DNA from: an uncultured Burkholderiales bacterium
Lineage (GTDB): Bacteria; Pseudomonadota; Gammaproteobacteria; Burkholderiales; Burkholderiaceae_C
Length of the DNA stretch: 64,000 nucleotides
Assembly (NCBI GenBank): GCA_903822825.1
Contig: CAIJQQ010000008.1
Coordinates: 1 to 64,000 of the forward strand
Direction: 5' to 3'
In this document: positions 60,356 to 64,000 of the stretch, one piece after another
Numbering within the stretch: the first letter of the stretch is position 1
Layout: every line of letters begins with the position of its first letter
Notes under the pieces: model-generated
The model's database searches: none
What the model was told of the DNA's origin: nothing
The model's input: the letters and a program-made list of their open reading frames with translations, nothing else
Translations under genes and position numbers: made by a program

Positions 60356-62017
60356 ATGAACCTCTCACCGTCAATGCATTTCACCTTGGCCCGGCTGAAC
60401 ACCGCATTGATCCATGGCGATGAAGCCCTGCTGGCTTCCTGCTTTGAAGGCGTGGACATCGAGGCTCTGCTCTCGCAGGACAACCTGGCCAAGGTCAGGG
60501 CCCGAGGCAAGAACGCGATGGTCATTTTTCTGGCCACGCTGGCCGTCAGCAACGACATCGAACCGAAACGGGCTCAAATTTGGCTCGACTGCTACCAGTC
60601 CATCGCCAAAAAACAGTTGCAAGGCGGCACTCTGGCCTTGCCCGAGCACAACGTCTTGCGCTTGACCGTCAGCGCACTCACACGGAAAACCCCACTCAAG
60701 CGGCAAGACCTTGCCCAGTGCAAAGCCAGCCACCAGGATTGGCAGGACGCGATCGAGTTGGCTTTAGACGCCAGGGACTGGCACACAGCCGTCGCTTTGG
60801 CCGAAAAACTGGCATTCAAAAAAATTGAAACTGTCATCTGGTTGAACATTACAAATTCAATCTCCAGCCGACAACAATTCTTTGTTGACAATTCCGGCAT
60901 TGCCCAAACAGACATTGACTACCTGCGTCTGGTACGGCTGTATGAGCTTTGCATCAATGCAGCCCAAAACGCACGTGCAGTGGATGTGGCCCATTCTGCG
61001 AGTTATCTGAGGGCCAAGTCACTCGAAGTGGCCGGGGAATATGGCAAGGCGATTCAATTCTTTCGCAGCTTGGCGAACGGGAAAAACTACAACACGGCCA
61101 AAATTGACATTGCCCGTTGCCTTTGCAAAAGTGGCGACATTCCATCGGCCATCCGTGAATTCGATGAAGCCATACTGCACCAGAAATGCACAGACATTTC
61201 ACCCGCAGCGGACGCCCAACTGCAGGCCATTTCAGAGCCAGAGCGGCCCGTTGAGAAAAAGTTCAATGTCGCCAAAGCCTCTCAAGCCCTGGGAGCCCTG
61301 GCCACCGTGTTCAAAGAGCATGATCTGAAATTTTTCTTGGTCTCCGGCACTTTGTTGGGCTATGAACGAGAGGGCAAACTGCTCGACCACGACAAAGACA
61401 TCGACGTCGGCGTGATTGGCTGGGAAAAGCAATACGACATCTGCATGGCCTTGCAAAGCAGCGGAGACTTTACCGTCTTGCCTCACTACCTCAAGGGCCA
61501 CAAGTCTTACTACATTCCGATCCAGCACAATTTGACGGGCATCTGGATTGACCTGTTCATTTACCATGAGATTGAAGACAAACTGGTCACAGGTGTGGAC
61601 TTCTTCTTTGGCTACCGGCAAACATTTGCCTTCACGCCGTTCGAACTCAAGCCAGTGACGTTCCTGGGTGTGGACATGTTTGTCCCCAGCGATGCCGATT
61701 TGAATCTTCAAGAAAACTTTGGCAATTGGCGGGTTCCCGATGCGAGCTACTTGTCGCACCTGGAGTCGCCGTCGACGACCAACAAAGGCGGCATGACCCA
61801 CATGCTGACCGGACGCATCCAAGCCCTGGGGTACACACTCAAAAAGCAGCCAGTGAAGGTGCGAAAAGTCATCGAGATCATGCGCCAATACAGCCATTCG
61901 CAGTGGGCCATGAGCGAAGAACAGCTGCAGCACCTGGCCCGTATTTGTGACCATTTGGAACGCGCACAAGCACCGCTTGCACCCACCATGGTCGCAGAGG
62001 AGTTGGCACATGCTTAA
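60356..62017 (+). CDS. TPR plus LicD/fukutin-like phosphotransferase
   Basis: A 553-residue cytoplasmic protein. The N-terminal about 280 residues are helical, with TPR-like motifs near 215-280 (SYLRAKSLEVAGEYGKAIQF, CLCKSGDIPSAIREFDEAI). The C-terminal domain carries LicD/fukutin nucleotidyltransferase-fold motifs: FFLVSGTLLGYEREGKLL, then HDKDIDVGV with Asp346, Asp348 and Asp350 as likely metal ligands, and GIWIDLFIYHE. This superfamily transfers phospho-alditol or phosphocholine groups from CDP donors. The next gene makes a CDP-alditol, supporting this. The TPR part may recognise the acceptor. Sigma-54-type promoter upstream, overlap of 8 bp with the next gene. The acceptor (flagellin, LPS or capsule) is not shown. 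Confidence 0.78.
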   Translation: MNLSPSMHFTLARLNTALIHGDEALLASCFEGVDIEALLSQDNLAKVRARGKNAMVIFLATLAVSNDIEPKRAQIWLDCYQSIAKKQLQGGTLALPEHNVLRLTVSALTRKTPLKRQDLAQCKASHQDWQDAIELALDARDWHTAVALAEKLAFKKIETVIWLNITNSISSRQQFFVDNSGIAQTDIDYLRLVRLYELCINAAQNARAVDVAHSASYLRAKSLEVAGEYGKAIQFFRSLANGKNYNTAKIDIARCLCKSGDIPSAIREFDEAILHQKCTDISPAADAQLQAISEPERPVEKKFNVAKASQALGALATVFKEHDLKFFLVSGTLLGYEREGKLLDHDKDIDVGVIGWEKQYDICMALQSSGDFTVLPHYLKGHKSYYIPIQHNLTGIWIDLFIYHEIEDKLVTGVDFFFGYRQTFAFTPFELKPVTFLGVDMFVPSDADLNLQENFGNWRVPDASYLSHLESPSTTNKGGMTHMLTGRIQALGYTLKKQPVKVRKVIEIMRQYSHSQWAMSEEQLQHLARICDHLERAQAPLAPTMVAEELAHA

Positions 62018-63353
62018 CGCCACAGCAGTCATTCTCTTGGCAGGCGGCAGCGGCTCCAGAATGGGGGGCGATCAGGCCAAACAATTCATCCGCATTGCAG
62101 GCAAACCCGTTCTGGCCCACAGCCATGACGCCATCCGAAAGTACATGCCGAATGCCATGGTGGTGGTGGTCTGCCCCATCGACTCACTGGACCAAGTGCG
62201 CGCCATGTTCAAAGACGAAGCCCAATGCACGGTGGTGGCGGGTGGCTCCAGCAGGCAAGCCTCCGCCTTGCAAGGCTTGAAGGCATTGGCAACGCACCAG
62301 CCTCGCAATGTCTTGATCCACGATGCAGCTCGACCCTTTGTGAGTGGGCAAATCATTCTGGATGTGCTGCATGCGCTCGAAAAGAACGAAGCGGTGGATG
62401 TCGCCATTCCGACGGCCGACACCATCATTGTGGAGCGCGACGGTTATATCCAGTCCATCCCCAAGCGTCAGCACATCTTGCGTGGGCAAACACCGCAGGC
62501 CTTCAATTACAAAACACTGATGGGTTGCTACGCCGAAATCGGTGACGAACGCCTGGACCAGTTCACCGACGATTGCGGCATTTACCTCGAGTGCAATCCC
62601 TTGGGCAAAGTCAGGATCGTCAAGGGCCACGAAGAGAACATCAAAATCACCAACCCGATCGATTTGATCCTGGCCGACGAGATGTTCCGCATCCGCACGG
62701 CAGCCGTCACCGCAGACCAACCTGGCATCGATGTGCGGGGCAAGCGGGCCTTGATCTTTGGCGGCACCGCAGGCATTGGCAAAGCCATGGCCGACATCAT
62801 GACCAGTGCAGGCGCCTTGGTGATTGCACGCTCGCGGTCCAACGGCTGCGATATTTCATTGGAAGCAGACGTGCGCAATGCTGTTTCTGAAGCCACCAAG
62901 ACCTTGGGCGGTCTGGACGTGGTGGTCAATGCCGCAGGTTTGCTGAAAAAGCACACCTTGCATGACCAGTCATCGTTGGACATTGCAGCGCAGATCAATG
63001 TGAATTTGCTGGGCGCCGCCTGGATCGCGAAATGGAGCCATGCCCCGCTCAAGGAGAGCCAAGGCACCTTGCTGCAATTCGCCTCATCGTCGTACACACG
63101 CGGCAGGGCCGACTACGTCATCTATTCGGCCACCAAAGCGGCCATTGTGAACATGACGCAGGGACTGAGCGAGGAGTGGGCGGCAGACGGCATTCGCGTC
63201 AACTGCATCATTCCCGGCCGCACCGACACGGAAATGCGCCGAAACAACTTTGACAACGAACAGCAAAGCACGCTTTGCAACCCCTACCAAGTGGCCCTGA
63301 GTGCCACCAAAACGCTTTGCGCCCGCATGAATGGGCAGCTTGAGCGGGTTTAA
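62010..63353 (+). CDS. Bifunctional CDP-ribitol synthase-type enzyme: IspD-like cytidylyltransferase fused to SDR reductase
   Basis: A 447-residue fusion. The N-terminal half is IspD/TarI-like: ILLAGGSGSRMGGDQAKQF (about 8-26), LIHDAARPFVS, PTADTIIVERDG, TPQAFNYKTL, FTDDCGIYLE. The C-terminal half, from about 245, is a classical short-chain dehydrogenase: GGTAGIGKA, NAAG and catalytic Tyr372/Lys376 in YSATK. The same order is found in Haemophilus Bcs1, which reduces ribulose 5-phosphate to ribitol 5-phosphate and couples it to CTP. Staphylococcal TarI/TarJ do the same with a separate, different reductase. ATG at 62010 has AGAGGAG upstream. The exact sugar cannot be proved from sequence. Confidence 0.85.
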   Translation: MLNATAVILLAGGSGSRMGGDQAKQFIRIAGKPVLAHSHDAIRKYMPNAMVVVVCPIDSLDQVRAMFKDEAQCTVVAGGSSRQASALQGLKALATHQPRNVLIHDAARPFVSGQIILDVLHALEKNEAVDVAIPTADTIIVERDGYIQSIPKRQHILRGQTPQAFNYKTLMGCYAEIGDERLDQFTDDCGIYLECNPLGKVRIVKGHEENIKITNPIDLILADEMFRIRTAAVTADQPGIDVRGKRALIFGGTAGIGKAMADIMTSAGALVIARSRSNGCDISLEADVRNAVSEATKTLGGLDVVVNAAGLLKKHTLHDQSSLDIAAQINVNLLGAAWIAKWSHAPLKESQGTLLQFASSSYTRGRADYVIYSATKAAIVNMTQGLSEEWAADGIRVNCIIPGRTDTEMRRNNFDNEQQSTLCNPYQVALSATKTLCARMNGQLERV

Positions 63354-63388
63354 AACCAACGTTGAAAATTTAACCCAAAGGATTCAAA

Positions 63389-64000
63389 ATGATTTTCGAA
63401 AAAAGCATTGAAATGGCCCACGGATCAACAATTTCAGTTGACAACAACTATTATTCAAAAAATGAAATTCCAACAAACAATCTGGACAACAGAAAAGATT
63501 ATTGGAATTTTTACTATCAAAATCAAAGTAAAACACCTCCATCGCAATTTGCAGCATTCATTGCCAGCGAATATCCTGATCATGAATTGATCATCGACGT
63601 TGGTTGTGGAAATGGACGCGATACGATTTTCTTCGCTCAACTGGGGTACAACACTGTTGGCATCGATGGATCAAAATCTGCCATTGAACATTGTCAAAAG
63701 ATGATGGCAGGATATGACCGGAACTCTGACGCAAATATTTTTATAGAAAAAGATGTTTCCGATTTGAGTAACAATATCCAGCAAATAATCAAATCCCCTG
63801 CGATAAAAAAGATCATCTATTCTAGATTTTTCTTGCATGCCATCAATGAGTACGAAGAACAAGAGTTTTTGGACTTTGCATTCTCTTCAATCAATGCCGA
63901 AGACCGGATCGCTCTCGAATTCAGAACCAACCTGGATGAGCACAAAGAAAAAGTCACTGGAAAACACTACAGAAGGTACATTGATACATCCATTTTTATT
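63389..64000 (+). CDS. Class I SAM-dependent methyltransferase (3' end off the right edge)
   Basis: The first 204 residues are visible. The SAM-binding motif I is clear (LIIDVGCGNGRDTIFFAQLG, about 67-86), with an acidic residue at motif II (GIDGSKS). The gene has AAAGGA 8 bases before ATG and follows the CDP-alditol synthase by 35 bp. It is much richer in A and T and uses different codons from everything to its left, which suggests recent acquisition. It could methylate a sugar or its phosphate. The substrate is unknown. Confidence 0.85.
   Translation, partial: MIFEKSIEMAHGSTISVDNNYYSKNEIPTNNLDNRKDYWNFYYQNQSKTPPSQFAAFIASEYPDHELIIDVGCGNGRDTIFFAQLGYNTVGIDGSKSAIEHCQKMMAGYDRNSDANIFIEKDVSDLSNNIQQIIKSPAIKKIIYSRFFLHAINEYEEQEFLDFAFSSINAEDRIALEFRTNLDEHKEKVTGKHYRRYIDTSIFI

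Noticed and set aside
60356-62017. TPR/LicD-like gene as a simple flagellin glycosyltransferase (Maf or FlmG type)
   Set aside because: TPR plus transferase layout is similar to FlmG, but the catalytic motifs are SGTLLG and HDKDIDVGV of the LicD/fukutin type, not GT41 or Maf.

Overview
The window looks like a chromosomal segment of a motile, GC-rich betaproteobacterium, most likely Burkholderiales (Comamonadaceae-like). This rests on protein character and flagellar gene organisation alone; no rRNA or other marker gene is present. It is almost entirely one flagellar super-locus. A giant adhesin gene lies on the left edge and a surface-glycan locus starts on the right edge. Both edges cut a gene. 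No gene-free stretch exceeds 300 bases.

Left (1-16.7 kb): the minus strand from 13585 to the left edge is one uninterrupted reading frame of at least 4528 codons. It encodes a repeat-rich RTX/cadherin/Ig-like adhesin. An AT-rich spacer separates it from a divergent three-gene unit: a secreted protein of unknown function, a membrane histidine kinase and a FixJ-type response regulator.

Middle (16.7-38.9 kb): fliS, then a leftward operon flhA-flhF-flhG-fliA plus two unknown genes. Divergently from flhA runs fliK-L-M-N-O-P-Q-R-flhB plus three unknown genes. flhB carries a one-base frameshift. Next come a minus-strand acyltransferase/lipoprotein-like pair, a small membrane protein with motA-motB, an unknown gene, and a REC-less sigma-54 activator that probably heads the flagellar cascade.

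Right (39.1-60.2 kb): an outer-ring operon (FlgP, FlgT-like, FimV-like, a second FliK-like protein and a FlhB C-domain paralogue). Then come flgA-M-N (minus), a stand-alone LysM/lytic-transglycosylase-like gene, and flgB-C-D-E-F-G-H-I-J-K-L, fliD, flaG and fliC. fliE-F-G-H-I-J are not in the window.

Far right (60.2-64 kb): immediately after the flagellin terminator, a sigma-54-type promoter precedes three genes. They encode a TPR plus LicD/fukutin-like phosphotransferase, a fused cytidylyltransferase-SDR of the CDP-ribitol synthase type, and an AT-richer methyltransferase. Together they suggest a ribitol-phosphate-type modification, perhaps of flagellin.

Regulation is unusually readable. Seven sites fit TCAAG-N14-(G/A)(C/T)CGAT, a sigma-28 (FliA) pattern, before fliS, motAB, flgP, flgM, fliD, flaG and fliC. 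Five sites fit TGG-N10-TGC, a sigma-54 pattern, before flhA, fliK, flgA, flgB and the glycan genes. The likely hierarchy is sigma-70, then the sigma-54 activator, then the basal body and export genes with fliA, then the FliA/FlgM-controlled late genes.
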